Notes: a model not told the origin generated them from the letters alone. Positions 33,655 through 43,048 are shown, counted from the first letter of the stretch. The stretch is DNA of 64,000 bases from Mesorhizobium sp. M7A.F.Ca.US.008.03.1.1 (GCF_003997495.1 NZ_RZRU01000004.1:295498-359497); one strand, 5' to 3'. Numbers and translations: made by a program.

Positions 33655-34311
33655 CTATGTCCGCAGGAACGTCGCTATCTGGCTGAAAACACTGACGAAC
33701 ATCGCTTCGGTCAGCACGCCGGTGTTGGTGTTGTAACGCGAGCAATGATAGCTCGAAAACAAAGTCACGCCGCCGGCCGGCAGCTGCCCGCCATGCTTGA
33801 ACGGGTAAGCGGCGACGCGCCCGCCCAGCGCCCGCACCGTCGACTGATGCGCGATCGATCCCAGTGCCAGCACGGCGCGCAAATTGGGAAACCGGGCGAT
33901 CGTCGGCACCAGGAATGTCCGGCACGTGGCAATCTCGGCGCCCACCGGTTTGTTCTCCGGCGGCACGCAGCGCACCGCATTGGTGATCGCCGTGCCGACC
34001 AGCTCCAGCCCGTCATCTGGCCGGGCCTTGAACTCTCCGCGCGCGAAACCGTGCGAAATCATCGTCGAGTAGAGCAGGTCGCCGGCATAGTCGCCGGTGA
34101 ACGGGCGGCCCGTTCGATTGGCACCGCGAAGGCCAGGCGCCAGCCCGACGATCAGCAACTGAACCGCCGCGTCACCTTCGGGAGGTAAAAAAGTCGGCAC
34201 CGGCGCATTGAACCAGGACGGCTCGCGCTGGCGCCATTCGGCGATGAAATCATGCAGCCGCGGGCAGAGCGGGCAATCGCGGCCGGGTTCGGAGGCGGAA
34301 AGGGCGGTCAA
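33655..34311 (-). CDS. Uracil-DNA glycosylase, family 5 (UdgB) type
   Basis: A 218-residue Fe-S uracil-DNA glycosylase. Motif A is GLAPGLRGANRTGRPFTGDY, which matches the family 5 version (Ala/Pro in place of the Asp or Asn seen in other families). The second motif SYHCSRYNTNTGVLTEAM replaces the HPSPL loop. Cysteines in DCPLCPRLHD, RCVPPENKP and TCRTF can ligate the 4Fe-4S cluster. The enzyme removes uracil, hypoxanthine and related bases in thermophiles and actinobacteria, and homologs are common in alphaproteobacteria. It lies 11 bases beyond the NYN gene on the same strand. Confidence 0.9.
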   Translation of the reverse strand: MTALSASEPGRDCPLCPRLHDFIAEWRQREPSWFNAPVPTFLPPEGDAAVQLLIVGLAPGLRGANRTGRPFTGDYAGDLLYSTMISHGFARGEFKARPDDGLELVGTAITNAVRCVPPENKPVGAEIATCRTFLVPTIARFPNLRAVLALGSIAHQSTVRALGGRVAAYPFKHGGQLPAGGVTLFSSYHCSRYNTNTGVLTEAMFVSVFSQIATFLRT

Positions 34312-34322
34312 GGCGACCGGCC

Positions 34323-34904
34323 TCAGTAATCGTCCTCGTCGACTTCGGCCGGCTCGGGCCGGCGCACTGGGCGCTCGGACGGGTCACGGCCAACCTCGTT
34401 CTTCAGCGTCGTCAGGTCGATGAAATGGTCGGCTTGGCGGCGCAGATCGTCGGAGATCATCGGCGGCTGCGAGGCCATGGTTGAGACGATCGACACCTTG
34501 CGGCCGCGCCGCTGCAGTGCCTCGACCAGTGTTCGGAAATCGCCATCGCCGGAAAAGATGACGTAGTGGTCTACGACATCGGCGAGTTCCAGCGCATCGA
34601 CGGTGAGCTCGATGTCCATATTGCCCTTGATCTTGCGGCGGCCGGTCGAGTCGGTGAATTCCTTGGCCGGTTTGGTGACCACCTTGAAGCCGTTATAGTC
34701 GAGCCAGTCGATCAGCGGACGGATCGAGGAGTATTCCTGATCCTCGACCAGTGCCGTGTAATAGTAGGCGCGCAGCAGATAGCCGCGCTTCTGGAAGCTC
34801 GACAGAAGCTTGCGGTAGTCGATGTCGAAGCCGAGTGCGCGCGACGTCGCGTAGAGATTGGCGCCGTCGATGAATAGGGCGATTTTTTCACGAGGGTCGA
34901 ACAT
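34323..34904 (-). CDS. NYN-domain protein (LabA/DUF88 family)
   Basis: A 193-residue PIN-like NYN-domain protein. The acidic residues of the predicted nuclease site are in IALFIDGANLYATSRALG, GNMDIELTVDALELADVVDH and HYVIFSGDGDFRTLVEALQR. The C-terminal 30 residues are acidic and probably disordered (RRPEPAEVDEDDY). Family members are thought to be RNases acting on structured RNA. The gene is upstream of and co-directional with the uracil-DNA glycosylase gene, and divergent from rpoZ. A GGAATATTTTCC-like sequence lies before the ATG. Confidence 0.9.
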   Translation of the reverse strand: MFDPREKIALFIDGANLYATSRALGFDIDYRKLLSSFQKRGYLLRAYYYTALVEDQEYSSIRPLIDWLDYNGFKVVTKPAKEFTDSTGRRKIKGNMDIELTVDALELADVVDHYVIFSGDGDFRTLVEALQRRGRKVSIVSTMASQPPMISDDLRRQADHFIDLTTLKNEVGRDPSERPVRRPEPAEVDEDDY

Positions 34905-35227
34905 GGAAAATATTCCTTCTCGAAATAAACACCCGTCTAAACGAAATGCGATAGCGTTCGGTCAGGCTCATAATAAACCGGCTGACCTCATGCCATCCGA
35001 GATAGCGCCAGTTTCACGGCAATCCAAGGGCGCGTGCGGCACTGCAAGCAATTGTGATCGGGAGACCGAACACATAAGCACGGACAGGTTTTGCCAAATC
35101 GGATGTTTGAACCAAGGTTTGGGCGCCATGCAACCCAGCCATTGCCATGATGCTTGTATTTTGGCGGCGTTCGGGTTATGGACCGCGCCTGTTTTCCATC
35201 AAATCCATCGCATGAAAGGGGCAATCC
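34905..35227. other. Divergent promoter region of the NYN gene and rpoZ
   Basis: 323 bases without a supported gene. It must hold the promoters of both neighbours. A small stable RNA is possible but I see no diagnostic structure. The GGGGC ribosome-binding site of rpoZ lies at its right end. Confidence 0.55.
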
Positions 35228-35629
35228 ATGGCCCGCGTAACCGTTGAAGATTGCATCGACAAGGTCGACAACCGCTTCGAGTTGGTGCTCCTGGCCGGCC
35301 ATCGTGCCCGGCAGATCAGCCAGGGCGCGCCGATCACCGTGCCGCGTGACAACGACAAGAACCCGGTCGTGGCGCTGCGCGAGATCGCCGATGAGACGCT
35401 GTCGCCCGACGACCTCAAGGAAGATCTGATCCATTCGCTGCAGAAGCATGTCGAGGTCGACGAGCCCGAGGCCGACGGCGAGGCGATTGCCGATCAGACC
35501 GGCGCCGCTGTTGCTGCCACCGACGCCGACGACGCCGAGGAGAACATCACCTTCGACCGCATGACCGAGGAAGATCTCCTGGCCGGCATCGAGGGCCTGG
35601 TGCCGCCGGAAAAGAGCGACGACTACTAA
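35228..35629 (+). CDS. rpoZ: DNA-directed RNA polymerase omega subunit
   Basis: A 133-residue omega subunit. The N-terminal 60 residues carry the conserved fold ([54 protein letters not shown]). The rest is a long acidic extension ([30 protein letters not shown]) typical of alphaproteobacterial omegas. It assists assembly of RNA polymerase and in some bacteria mediates ppGpp sensing. It is 113 bases upstream of rsh, the ppGpp synthetase/hydrolase, the usual rpoZ-spoT order. Confidence 0.96.
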   Translation: MARVTVEDCIDKVDNRFELVLLAGHRARQISQGAPITVPRDNDKNPVVALREIADETLSPDDLKEDLIHSLQKHVEVDEPEADGEAIADQTGAAVAATDADDAEENITFDRMTEEDLLAGIEGLVPPEKSDDY

Positions 35630-35742
35630 GAGCCTGGATCAAGCATCCGGCCCTTCCGTCCTGGCAGTTTCGTGGCTATCTATGACATGCGCCGTACAGC
35701 AGTGCGGCGCATGATCCATTTCACCGCTGCGAGATTCCGCCC

Positions 35743-37971
35743 ATGATGCGTCAGTATGAGCTTGTCGAGCGCGTCCAGCGCTACAAGCCTGACGTCAACG
35801 AGGCGTTGCTCAACAAGGCCTATGTCTATGCCATGCAGAAGCATGGCCACCAGAAGCGCGCTTCCGGCGATCCGTATTTCTCGCATCCACTCGAAGTCGC
35901 CGCCATCCTCACCGAAATGCATATGGACGAGGCGACGATCGCGGTCGCCCTGCTGCACGACACCATCGAGGACACGACCGCCACGCGGGCCGAGATCGAC
36001 GATCTGTTCGGCCCCGAAATGGGCAAGCTTGTCGAGGGCCTGACCAAGCTGAAGAAGCTCGATCTCGTCTCGAAGAAGGCCGAGCAAGCGGAAAACCTGA
36101 GAAAGCTTCTGCTGGCGATTTCGGAAGATGTCCGCGTGCTGCTGGTCAAGCTCGCCGACCGTTTGCACAATATGCGCACCCTCGACCACATGCCGGAGGC
36201 CAAGCGCCTGCGCATCGCCGAGGAGACGATGGATATTTATGCGCCGCTGGCCGGGCGGATGGGCATGCAAGGCATGCGCGAGGAGCTGGAGGAGATCGCC
36301 TTCCGCTTCATCAATCCTGAAGCCTATCGCGCCGTCACCGCACGGCTTGCCGAAATCTTCGAGCGCAACAAGGGCGTGCTGACGGACATCGAAAAGGCGC
36401 TGTCCACGCTGTTCGAGAAGCATGCGATCAACGCCAGCGTGAAGAGCCGGCAGAAGAAGCCGTGGTCGGTGTTCCGCAAGATGGAGGCCAAGGCGCTGTC
36501 CTTCGAGCAACTCTCGGATATTTTCGGCTTCCGCGTCGTCGTTGACACGGTCGAGGACTGTTACCGGGCGCTTGGCGCCATCCACACCGCGTGGTCGATG
36601 GTGCCGGGCCGCTTCAAGGACTACATCTCGACGCCGAAGCAGAACGATTATCGGTCGATCCACACCACCATTGTCGGCCCGTCGCGCCAGCGTGTCGAGC
36701 TGCAGATCCGCACCCGAGAGATGAACAAGATCGCCGAATACGGCGTCGCCGCGCATTCGATCTACAAGGACACCGGCGGCAAGACCAACGGTGCCGCCCA
36801 CGCGATTTCGAAGGAGACCAACGCCTATGCCTGGCTCCGGCGCACCATCGAGCAGCTTGCCGAGGGGGACAATCCGGAGGATTTCCTCGAAAACACCAAG
36901 CTGGAGCTGTTCCAGGACCAGGTGTTCTGCTTCACCCCGAAAGGCATGCTGATTGCGCTGCCGCGTGGCGCGACCCCGATCGACTTCGCCTACGCGGTGC
37001 ACACCGATGTCGGCGACACCTGCGTCGGTGCCAAGGTCAACGGCCGCATCATGCCGCTGATGACGGAACTGAAGAACGGCGACGAGGTCGAGATCATCCG
37101 CTCCAAGGCGCAGGTGCCGCCGGCGGCGTGGGAATCGGTCGTCGTCACCGGCAAGGCACGCTCGGCCATCCGCCGGGCCACCAAGAACGCCATCCGCAAG
37201 CAGTATTCGGGCCTCGGCATCCGCATCCTGGAACGCGCCTTCGAGCGCGCCGGCAAGACCTTCACCAAGGAGAGCCTGAAGCAGGTGCTGCACCGGCTGG
37301 CGCGCAAGGACATCGAGGATGTGCTGGCCTCTGTCGGGCGTGGCGAACTCGCCTCCACCGACGTCATGAAGGCGGTATTCCCCGACTACAAGGATGAGCG
37401 CGTCACCACAGCCGTCCCCAAGCCGCGCGAGGAGGGCTGGTCGAAAATCCGCAATGCCGCCGGCATGCTGTTCCAGATTCCGGGTCGCGCCGCGCGCAAG
37501 GACAAGGACCAGCCGCGCGATGGCGCCGTGCCGATCCGCGGCGTGCGCGGCGACCTGCCGGTGCGTTTCGCGCCTGAGGGGGCAGTGCCCGGCGACCGCA
37601 TCGTCGGCATCGTTCAGCCGGGCACCGGCATCACCATCTATCCGATCCAGTCGCCGGCGCTGCAGGCGTTCGACGATCAGCCCGAGCGCTGGATCGACGT
37701 GCGCTGGGACATCGACGAGCGCACCAAGGAACGCTTTCCGGCGCGCGTCTCGGTCACCGCCATCAACGCGCCGGGGTCGCTCGCCGATATAGCGCAGGTG
37801 GTTGCCTCGAACGATGCCAACATCCATACGCTGTCGATGGTGCGCACCGCGCCCGACTTCACCGAAATGCTGATCGATCTCGAAGTCTGGGATCTCAAGC
37901 ACCTCAACCGGCTGCTGTCGCAGCTCAAGGACAATTCGAGCGTCAGCGATGCGAGGCGCGTGAACGGCTAG
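35743..37971 (+). CDS. rsh: Bifunctional (p)ppGpp synthetase/hydrolase (RelA/SpoT homolog)
   Basis: A 742-residue long RSH. The hydrolase domain has the HD residues in HGHQKRASGDPYFSHPLEV and VALLHDTIEDTTAT. The synthetase domain has RFKDYISTPKQNDYRSIHTT and VELQIRTREMNKIAEYGVAA. The RFKD motif is typical of bifunctional enzymes. TGS (CFTPKGMLIALPRGATPIDF), helical and zinc-finger-like regions and a C-terminal ACT domain (RVSVTAINAPGSLADIAQVV) follow. It controls the stringent response, relevant in rhizobia to starvation and symbiosis. The full set of domains is present and no key residue is missing. Confidence 0.97.
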   Translation: MMRQYELVERVQRYKPDVNEALLNKAYVYAMQKHGHQKRASGDPYFSHPLEVAAILTEMHMDEATIAVALLHDTIEDTTATRAEIDDLFGPEMGKLVEGLTKLKKLDLVSKKAEQAENLRKLLLAISEDVRVLLVKLADRLHNMRTLDHMPEAKRLRIAEETMDIYAPLAGRMGMQGMREELEEIAFRFINPEAYRAVTARLAEIFERNKGVLTDIEKALSTLFEKHAINASVKSRQKKPWSVFRKMEAKALSFEQLSDIFGFRVVVDTVEDCYRALGAIHTAWSMVPGRFKDYISTPKQNDYRSIHTTIVGPSRQRVELQIRTREMNKIAEYGVAAHSIYKDTGGKTNGAAHAISKETNAYAWLRRTIEQLAEGDNPEDFLENTKLELFQDQVFCFTPKGMLIALPRGATPIDFAYAVHTDVGDTCVGAKVNGRIMPLMTELKNGDEVEIIRSKAQVPPAAWESVVVTGKARSAIRRATKNAIRKQYSGLGIRILERAFERAGKTFTKESLKQVLHRLARKDIEDVLASVGRGELASTDVMKAVFPDYKDERVTTAVPKPREEGWSKIRNAAGMLFQIPGRAARKDKDQPRDGAVPIRGVRGDLPVRFAPEGAVPGDRIVGIVQPGTGITIYPIQSPALQAFDDQPERWIDVRWDIDERTKERFPARVSVTAINAPGSLADIAQVVASNDANIHTLSMVRTAPDFTEMLIDLEVWDLKHLNRLLSQLKDNSSVSDARRVNG

Positions 37972-38041
37972 ACCATGACCCCGAAAAGCGGAGACCGGTT
38001 TTCTCGGACAAACGGGAACCGTTTGTCCAGAGATCATGGTC
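37971..38041. repeat. Palindromic intergenic repeat with a perfect inner hairpin
   Basis: GACCATGA (37971-37978) pairs with ATCATGGTC near 38033-38041. Inside lie CCCCGAAAAGCGG and the perfect hairpin GGACAAACGG-GAA-CCGTTTGTCC (38006-38028). It fills the gap between rsh and pyrE. It belongs to the same broad family as the repeat at 18003. Confidence 0.8.
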
Positions 38042-38059
38042 AATCAAAAAGAGGCAGAC

Positions 38060-38638
38060 ATGAACACCGATGAAGTGCTGGGCATTTTCCGCGAGGCGGG
38101 TGCTGTTCTGGAAGGGCATTTCATTTTGACCTCGGGCCTGCGCAGTCCGGTCTTCCTGCAGAAGGCGCGTGTGTTCATGCATGCCGACAAGACCGAGCTT
38201 CTGTGCAAAGCGCTGGCGGAGAAGATCCGCGCAAGCGTGCCCGGCAAGATCGACTATGTCGTCGGCCCGGCGATCGGCGGGCTGATCCCGGCCTATGAGA
38301 CCTCGCGTCATCTCCGCGTCCCGGCGATCTGGGTCGAGCGGGAAGGGGGCGAGTTCCGCTTGCGCCGCTTCGAGATCGCCAGCGGTTCGCGTGTCGTCAT
38401 CGTCGAGGACATCGTCACCACCGGCCTGTCGATCCGCGAGACCATCGAGTGCCTGCGCGAGCTTGGCGCCGAGGTGGTGGCCGCGGCCTGCATCATTGAC
38501 CGTTCGGCCGGCAAGACTGATGTCGGCGTGCCGCTCATCGCGCTTGCCGAGTATGAGGTCCCGGCCTATCCGGCCGACCGGCTGCCGCCGGACCTTGCCG
38601 CCATCCCGGCGATCAAGCCCGGCAGCCGCAACATCTAA
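38060..38638 (+). CDS. pyrE: Orotate phosphoribosyltransferase
   Basis: A 192-residue enzyme from the ATG at 38060 (AAGAGGCAGAC upstream); the in-frame ATG at 38036 lies in the preceding repeat and is less likely. It has the orotate/PRPP loop region [34 protein letters not shown], the flexible loop around [14 protein letters not shown], and the PRPP signature [18 protein letters not shown]. It makes orotidine 5'-phosphate in pyrimidine synthesis. It lies directly downstream of rsh, separated by a palindromic repeat, as in many Rhizobiales. Confidence 0.95.
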   Translation: MNTDEVLGIFREAGAVLEGHFILTSGLRSPVFLQKARVFMHADKTELLCKALAEKIRASVPGKIDYVVGPAIGGLIPAYETSRHLRVPAIWVEREGGEFRLRRFEIASGSRVVIVEDIVTTGLSIRETIECLRELGAEVVAAACIIDRSAGKTDVGVPLIALAEYEVPAYPADRLPPDLAAIPAIKPGSRNI

Positions 38639-38642
38639 CGAG

Positions 38643-38689
38643 GCATGTCGCCCAAAAGTGTGCGGCGGTTTTTGGGGAAAACGACATGC
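38643..38689. repeat. Palindromic intergenic repeat overlapping a gene start
   Basis: GCATGTCG (38643-38650) and CGACATGC (38682-38689) enclose CCCAAAAGTG and TTTTTGGGGAAAA. Its right arm contains the GGGG ribosome-binding site and the ATG of the VOC gene. Confidence 0.8.
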
Positions 38690-39087
38690 GTGAAGACAAA
38701 CTGGAGATGATCGCCGGCATCGATCATTTCGTGCTGACGGTCGCTTCGCTGGAAGAGACCTGCGAGTTTTACCAGCGCGTGCTGGGTTTTCAGCGCATCG
38801 ACGCGGCGGATAGGCCGACGGCGCTGGCTTTCGGTACCCATAAGATCAATGTGCATGAGGTCGGCCGCACTTTCGAGCCCAAGGCGAAGTCACCGACATC
38901 AGGATCAGGTGATTTCTGCCTGATCACCGACCGGCCACTGGATGAGGTCCGTGCCCGACTCGCGGCCAATGGTGTGGCGGTGGAACTCGGCCCGGTTGAA
39001 CGTATCGGGGCCCGCGGTCCGATGATGTCGGTTTATTTCCGTGACCCGGACGGCAATCTGGTCGAGGTCAGCGAATATCTGCCGTAG
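38686..39087 (+). CDS. VOC-family (glyoxalase-like) protein
   Basis: A 133-residue single vicinal-oxygen-chelate domain, read from the ATG at 38686, or from 38707 (MIAGIDHFVLTVASLEETC) if the first seven residues come only from the repeat. Metal ligands are likely the His of GIDHFVLTV, the His of GTHKINVHEVG and the Glu of GNLVEVSEYL. The pattern FYQRVLGFQRIDAADRPTA and YFRDPDGNLVEV is that of glyoxalase/bleomycin-resistance-type proteins of the DHBD-like subgroup. The substrate is unknown. The 38686 start has the better ribosome-binding site, GGGG eight bases upstream. Confidence 0.88.
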   Translation: MREDKLEMIAGIDHFVLTVASLEETCEFYQRVLGFQRIDAADRPTALAFGTHKINVHEVGRTFEPKAKSPTSGSGDFCLITDRPLDEVRARLAANGVAVELGPVERIGARGPMMSVYFRDPDGNLVEVSEYLP

Positions 39088-39342
39088 CCGCCTGCGACGC
39101 TGCGCCTTTCGGCGATGCGACTGCCTGTTCCCTAAATTCGCCGCGATTGTCCAATGTTGGAAGCAAGACCTGCCGCCCCGAAGGGCGGCAACAAGCGCGG
39201 CGCACAGAAGGTGTTTGGTTGTTCTTGCGCCAGCGCGTCGTTATATAAGGTGGCGATTGCCATAGGGTGATCGTCAAGCGCAAGATGTGGCTGCCACGCC
39301 CGGCTGAAGGTGCCGTTGCGGGCGCTGTGGAACGGGAACAGA

Positions 39343-39942
39343 GTGCTTTTTCGACGCCGCAAGCCTGATGGCCTTTATGAGCGGGTGCGTACCTACCTTT
39401 GGCCGCGCCGCTCGTTTTCGCGCTCGCTTCAGTATTTTTCCAAGCGCATCCTGCGGCTGAAGGCCACACCGCATGCGGTGGCGGCCGGCGTTGCGGCCGG
39501 TGTCTTCGCTTCATTCTTCCCCGTCGGTTTCCATTTCATCATCGCTGCCATCCTGTGCTGGGTGATCGCCGGCAATCTGGTGGCGGCGGCGCTTGGCGCG
39601 GTTTTTTTCGGCAACCCGCTGACCTTCCCATTGCTATGGGGCGCGTCGTGGGAAACGGGCAAGCTCATCCTGCGTGACCGCTTGCCGACGCATGGGCCGC
39701 CGGCACATCTGGGCGAGATGCTGCACAACCTCTCCTTCGCGCAATTGTGGAAACCGGTCCTTGAACCGATGCTGATCGGCGCGGTCCCGCTGGGGCTCGT
39801 CTTCGGGCTGCTGTTCTACGCCATCACGCGCTGGGGCATGAACGCTTTCCGGGAACAGCGGCGCAAACGTCTGGCCGAGCGCGCAAGCCGGCATGCGCAA
39901 TCGTCGCATCCCAGCGCAAGCATCGGTTCCGCTGCGCGATGA
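39343..39942 (+). CDS. DUF2062-domain membrane protein
   Basis: A 199-residue inner-membrane protein. I choose the GTG at 39343 ([21 protein letters not shown]) because homologs usually begin this way; a GTG at 39310 is the alternative. The DUF2062 domain has [40 protein letters not shown] and [20 protein letters not shown], with a final helix [18 protein letters not shown]. The family is of unknown function. Its stop overlaps the acpS start (ATGA), and it sits in the conserved block leading to acpS-lepB-rnc-era. Confidence 0.88.
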   Translation: MLFRRRKPDGLYERVRTYLWPRRSFSRSLQYFSKRILRLKATPHAVAAGVAAGVFASFFPVGFHFIIAAILCWVIAGNLVAAALGAVFFGNPLTFPLLWGASWETGKLILRDRLPTHGPPAHLGEMLHNLSFAQLWKPVLEPMLIGAVPLGLVFGLLFYAITRWGMNAFREQRRKRLAERASRHAQSSHPSASIGSAAR

Positions 39943-40352
39943 TCATCGGCATCGGCAGCGACCTCATCGACATCAGACGCATCGAGAAATCGCTGGAGCG
40001 TCACGGTCAGCGTTTCATCCAGAGAATCTACACCGAGATCGAACAGGCCCGCTCCGAAAACCGGCGGGCGCGTGCTGCCTCCTATGCCAAGCGCTTCGCT
40101 GCCAAGGAGGCCTGCGCCAAGGCGCTGGGCACTGGCCTGGCGCAGGGGGTGTTCTGGCGCGACATGGGGGTCGTCAACCTGTCCAGTGGCGCGCCGACCA
40201 TGGCGCTGACGGGAGGAGCGCAGGCCAGGCTGGACAAAATCCTGCCAAAGGGCCATCGGGCGGCAATCCACCTCACCATCACCGATGATTTCCCGCTCGC
40301 TCAAGCCTTTGTGATCATCGAGGCGCTGCCCGTCGAAGAAGCGCCACATTGA
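39939..40352 (+). CDS. acpS: Holo-[acyl-carrier-protein] synthase
   Basis: A 137-residue phosphopantetheinyl transferase that loads 4'-phosphopantetheine on ACP. The Mg-binding motif is [19 protein letters not shown], the second motif [18 protein letters not shown], and the C-terminal strand [20 protein letters not shown]. The length is normal. The ATG overlaps the DUF2062 stop, and lepB follows within 80 bases, so these genes probably form one transcript with rnc and era. Confidence 0.95.
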   Translation: MIIGIGSDLIDIRRIEKSLERHGQRFIQRIYTEIEQARSENRRARAASYAKRFAAKEACAKALGTGLAQGVFWRDMGVVNLSSGAPTMALTGGAQARLDKILPKGHRAAIHLTITDDFPLAQAFVIIEALPVEEAPH

Positions 40353-40430
40353 TTGCCTCTGACGACCGGCATTGACGTTGCCCAGCGCGCGCCGAGACTC
40401 TATACCATCCAACGCACAATCGAGGACGAC

Positions 40431-41180
40431 ATGAGCGTGGCTGAAAAATCCGAGAAGAAATCCGGCGGGCTTGGCGAGACCGTCAGCGTCATCGTCCAGG
40501 CGCTTTTGCTCGCCCTGGTCATCCGCACGCTGCTGTTCCAGCCTTTTTCGATCCCATCAGGATCGATGCGGCCGACGCTTTTGGAAGGCGACTATCTGTT
40601 CGTGACCAAATGGTCCTATGGCTATTCGCGCTATTCGCTGCCTTTCGGACCCGATATTTTTTCGGGCCGCATCTGGGGCTCCGAGCCGAAGCGCGGCGAC
40701 GTAGCGGTTTTCAAGTTCCCGCCTGATCCGTCCGTCGACTATATCAAGCGCGTTGTCGGCCTGCCGGGTGACAAGATCCAGGTCAAGGACGGTCAGCTTT
40801 TCATCAACGGCGTCGGCGTGCCGCGCGTGAAAACAGGCCAGATCGACAATCCCGACATCACCGAGGAATCGCGCCCGATTGATGTCTATCGTGAGACCTT
40901 GCCCAACGGCGTCAGCTACGACACGCTCGACCTGAATTCGAATTCGATCGGCGACAACACCCGCGAATTCGACGTGCCGCCCGGCCACTACTTCATGATG
41001 GGCGACAACCGGGACAATTCCGCCGACAGCCGTTTCACCGTCGGCTACGTTCCCGCGGAAAATCTGGTTGGCCGCGCCAACCTTGTTTTCTTCTCGATCG
41101 CCGGCAAGGCGAGCCCGCTCGAAATCTGGAAATGGCCGTCGCTGATGCGCGCTTCGCGCCTGTTCCACTTCGTCAATTGA
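40431..41180 (+). CDS. lepB: Signal peptidase I
   Basis: A 249-residue type I signal peptidase from the ATG at 40431. One N-terminal membrane helix (VSVIVQALLLALVIRTLLF) is followed by the catalytic serine in QPFSIPSGSMRPTLLEGDYL, the catalytic lysine in DYIKRVVGLPGDKIQ, and the box GHYFMMGDNRDNSADSRF. It removes signal peptides at the outer face of the inner membrane. Its stop overlaps the rnc start (TGATG), so the pair is translationally coupled. Confidence 0.96.
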   Translation: MSVAEKSEKKSGGLGETVSVIVQALLLALVIRTLLFQPFSIPSGSMRPTLLEGDYLFVTKWSYGYSRYSLPFGPDIFSGRIWGSEPKRGDVAVFKFPPDPSVDYIKRVVGLPGDKIQVKDGQLFINGVGVPRVKTGQIDNPDITEESRPIDVYRETLPNGVSYDTLDLNSNSIGDNTREFDVPPGHYFMMGDNRDNSADSRFTVGYVPAENLVGRANLVFFSIAGKASPLEIWKWPSLMRASRLFHFVN

Positions 41181-41935
41181 TGGCTTTGAAGCGTCCGACA
41201 GGCGAAACTCTGGCCGGTTTGGTGAAGGCCAAGACCGGCCACGTCTTCAAGGATGTCCGTTTGCTCGAGACCGCCCTGACGCATTCCAGTGCGGTCAAGG
41301 CGGCCACCAACAATCAGCGTCTCGAATTCCTTGGCGATCGCGTGCTCGGGCTTGTCGTCGCCGATATGCTTTTCGAGAAATTTCCTGATGCGCCGGAAGG
41401 TGAAATCGCCCCGCGCTTCAATGCGCTGGTCGATGCGCGGACATGCTCCGAAATCGGCATCGAAATGCAGCTGGAGGATCTGGTCCGCGCCGATTCTGCC
41501 TTGAAGATGCGGTCGCGTGGCTCGGGCGGAAACTATCTGGCGGATGCGGTAGAAGCCCTGATCGCGGCGGTTTACGTCGACGGTGGCATCGAGGCCGCGC
41601 GGCGGTTCGTCCTGCGCTACTGGGAACCACGCTCGCATACGGTGATCGCAAAGCCGCTCAATCCGAAATCCGATCTGCAGGAATGGATTGCCAAGGCCAG
41701 CGATGCGCGCCCCGAATATGTGATCGAGAAACGCGAAGGCCCGGACCACCAGCCCGTCTTCACCGTATCCTTGCAGGTCCGCGGCTTTGCGCCGATAAGC
41801 GGTACTGGTGGCTCCCGCAGGGTGGCCGAAGAAGCGGCGGCTTCGGCATTTCTTTTGCGCGAAGGCGTCTGGGCCACCACATCGGCCCAAAAATCGGAAG
41901 GCGCGCGGCGCCCTAGTGAAGGGAGCGCGGCATGA
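41180..41935 (+). CDS. rnc: Ribonuclease III
   Basis: A 251-residue RNase III starting at the ATG that overlaps the lepB stop. The signature RLEFLGDRVLGLVVADMLFE holds catalytic Glu and Asp, with the second acidic set in GSGGNYLADAVEALIAAVYV. The C-terminal third is a double-stranded RNA-binding domain (NPKSDLQEWIAKASDARPEY; GTGGSRRVAEEAAASAFLL). It processes rRNA and regulatory RNAs. Its stop overlaps era (ATGA). Order lepB-rnc-era is standard in alphaproteobacteria. Confidence 0.96.
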   Translation: MALKRPTGETLAGLVKAKTGHVFKDVRLLETALTHSSAVKAATNNQRLEFLGDRVLGLVVADMLFEKFPDAPEGEIAPRFNALVDARTCSEIGIEMQLEDLVRADSALKMRSRGSGGNYLADAVEALIAAVYVDGGIEAARRFVLRYWEPRSHTVIAKPLNPKSDLQEWIAKASDARPEYVIEKREGPDHQPVFTVSLQVRGFAPISGTGGSRRVAEEAAASAFLLREGVWATTSAQKSEGARRPSEGSAA

Positions 41936-42858
41936 CCGCCACCAAAGAGCCGGCAATGGAAGCTGCCCCGACGCATTCCGGCTTCGTCGCCCTGATCGGC
42001 GCGCCCAATGCGGGCAAGTCGACGCTGGTCAACCAACTGGTCGGCGCCAAGGTGTCGATCGTTACCCACAAGGTGCAGACGACCCGCGCCATCGTGCGCG
42101 GCATCGCCACGCATGACAATGCGCAGATCGTTTTCGTCGACACGCCCGGCATTTTCAAGCCGAAGCGGCGGCTCGACACGGCGATGGTGACCACCGCCTG
42201 GGGCGGTGCCAAGGACGCCGATATCGTGCTGCTTTTGATCGACGCCGAACGCGGCATCAGGGGCGACGCCGACGCCATCCTCGAACGGCTGAAGGATGTG
42301 CGCCAGCCGATGGTGCTGATCCTCAACAAGGTCGACCGCGTCAAGCACGAAGCGCTGCTGGCTCTGTCGGCGGCAGCGAACGAAAGGGTGCCGTTCAAGC
42401 GCACCTTCATGGTTTCGGCGCTGACTGGTTCCGGCTGCAAGGACGTGCTCGATTATCTGGCCGAGGCTCTGCCGGTCGGTCCCTGGTACTATCCGGAAGA
42501 CCAGATCTCGGCCCTGCCGATGCGCCAGCTCGCGGCCGAGATTACGCGCGAGAAGCTTTATCTCAGGCTGCATCAGGAATTGCCCTATTCCTCGCATATC
42601 GAGACCGAGAAATGGGAAGAGAAGCCGGATGGTTCGGTGCGCATCGACCAGACCATCTATGTCGAGCGCGACAGCCAGAAGAAGATCGTGCTCGGCCACA
42701 AGGGCGAGACCATCCGCGCCATCGGCCAGGCGGCGCGCATGGAGATAGCAGGCATCCTCGAACAGAAGGTGCACCTGTTCCTGTTCGTCAAGGTGCGCGA
42801 GAACTGGGGCGACGACCCCGAGCGCTACCGCGAAATGGGGCTCGAGTTTCCGCGCTAG
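41932..42858 (+). CDS. era: GTPase Era
   Basis: A 308-residue Era GTPase of normal length. G1 is GAPNAGKSTLVNQLVG, the effector region KVQTTRAIVRGI, G3 VDTPGIFKPKRRL, G4 LILNKVDRVKHEAL, and G5 FMVSALTGSG. The C-terminal KH domain includes DGSVRIDQTIYVERDSQK and GHKGETIRAIGQAARMEI with the GxxG loop. It binds the 16S rRNA 3' end and assists 30S assembly. recO, its usual downstream neighbour, is displaced about 2.4 kb by a pseudogene fragment and porin 3. Confidence 0.97.
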   Translation: MTATKEPAMEAAPTHSGFVALIGAPNAGKSTLVNQLVGAKVSIVTHKVQTTRAIVRGIATHDNAQIVFVDTPGIFKPKRRLDTAMVTTAWGGAKDADIVLLLIDAERGIRGDADAILERLKDVRQPMVLILNKVDRVKHEALLALSAAANERVPFKRTFMVSALTGSGCKDVLDYLAEALPVGPWYYPEDQISALPMRQLAAEITREKLYLRLHQELPYSSHIETEKWEEKPDGSVRIDQTIYVERDSQKKIVLGHKGETIRAIGQAARMEIAGILEQKVHLFLFVKVRENWGDDPERYREMGLEFPR

Positions 42859-43048
42859 ACCGAAGGTCCGCGTAGCGACAGCGGCAAGCGGTTTTCGGAG
42901 AGTTCAAATAAATCGCTCCAGGTCCATGGTCAGCAATTGAACATCGACACGGCGCTTGTCAGCCGACTGGTCGCCACGCAGGAGTGATCTTGCGGTCAGG
43001 CCGGTCGAGATTGGCGGCTGAGGCCTTCTATCTTGGCGACGAGATGAG

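Noticed and set aside
34905..35227. tmRNA or 6S RNA gene near smpB and rpoZ
   Set aside because: No tag-peptide reading frame, CCA-ended acceptor arm or long 6S-type hairpin can be made out.
35680..38043. A 787-codon open frame on the minus strand
   Set aside because: It is entirely antisense to rsh, whose domains and motifs are unmistakable. Long antisense frames are expected in high-G+C genes.
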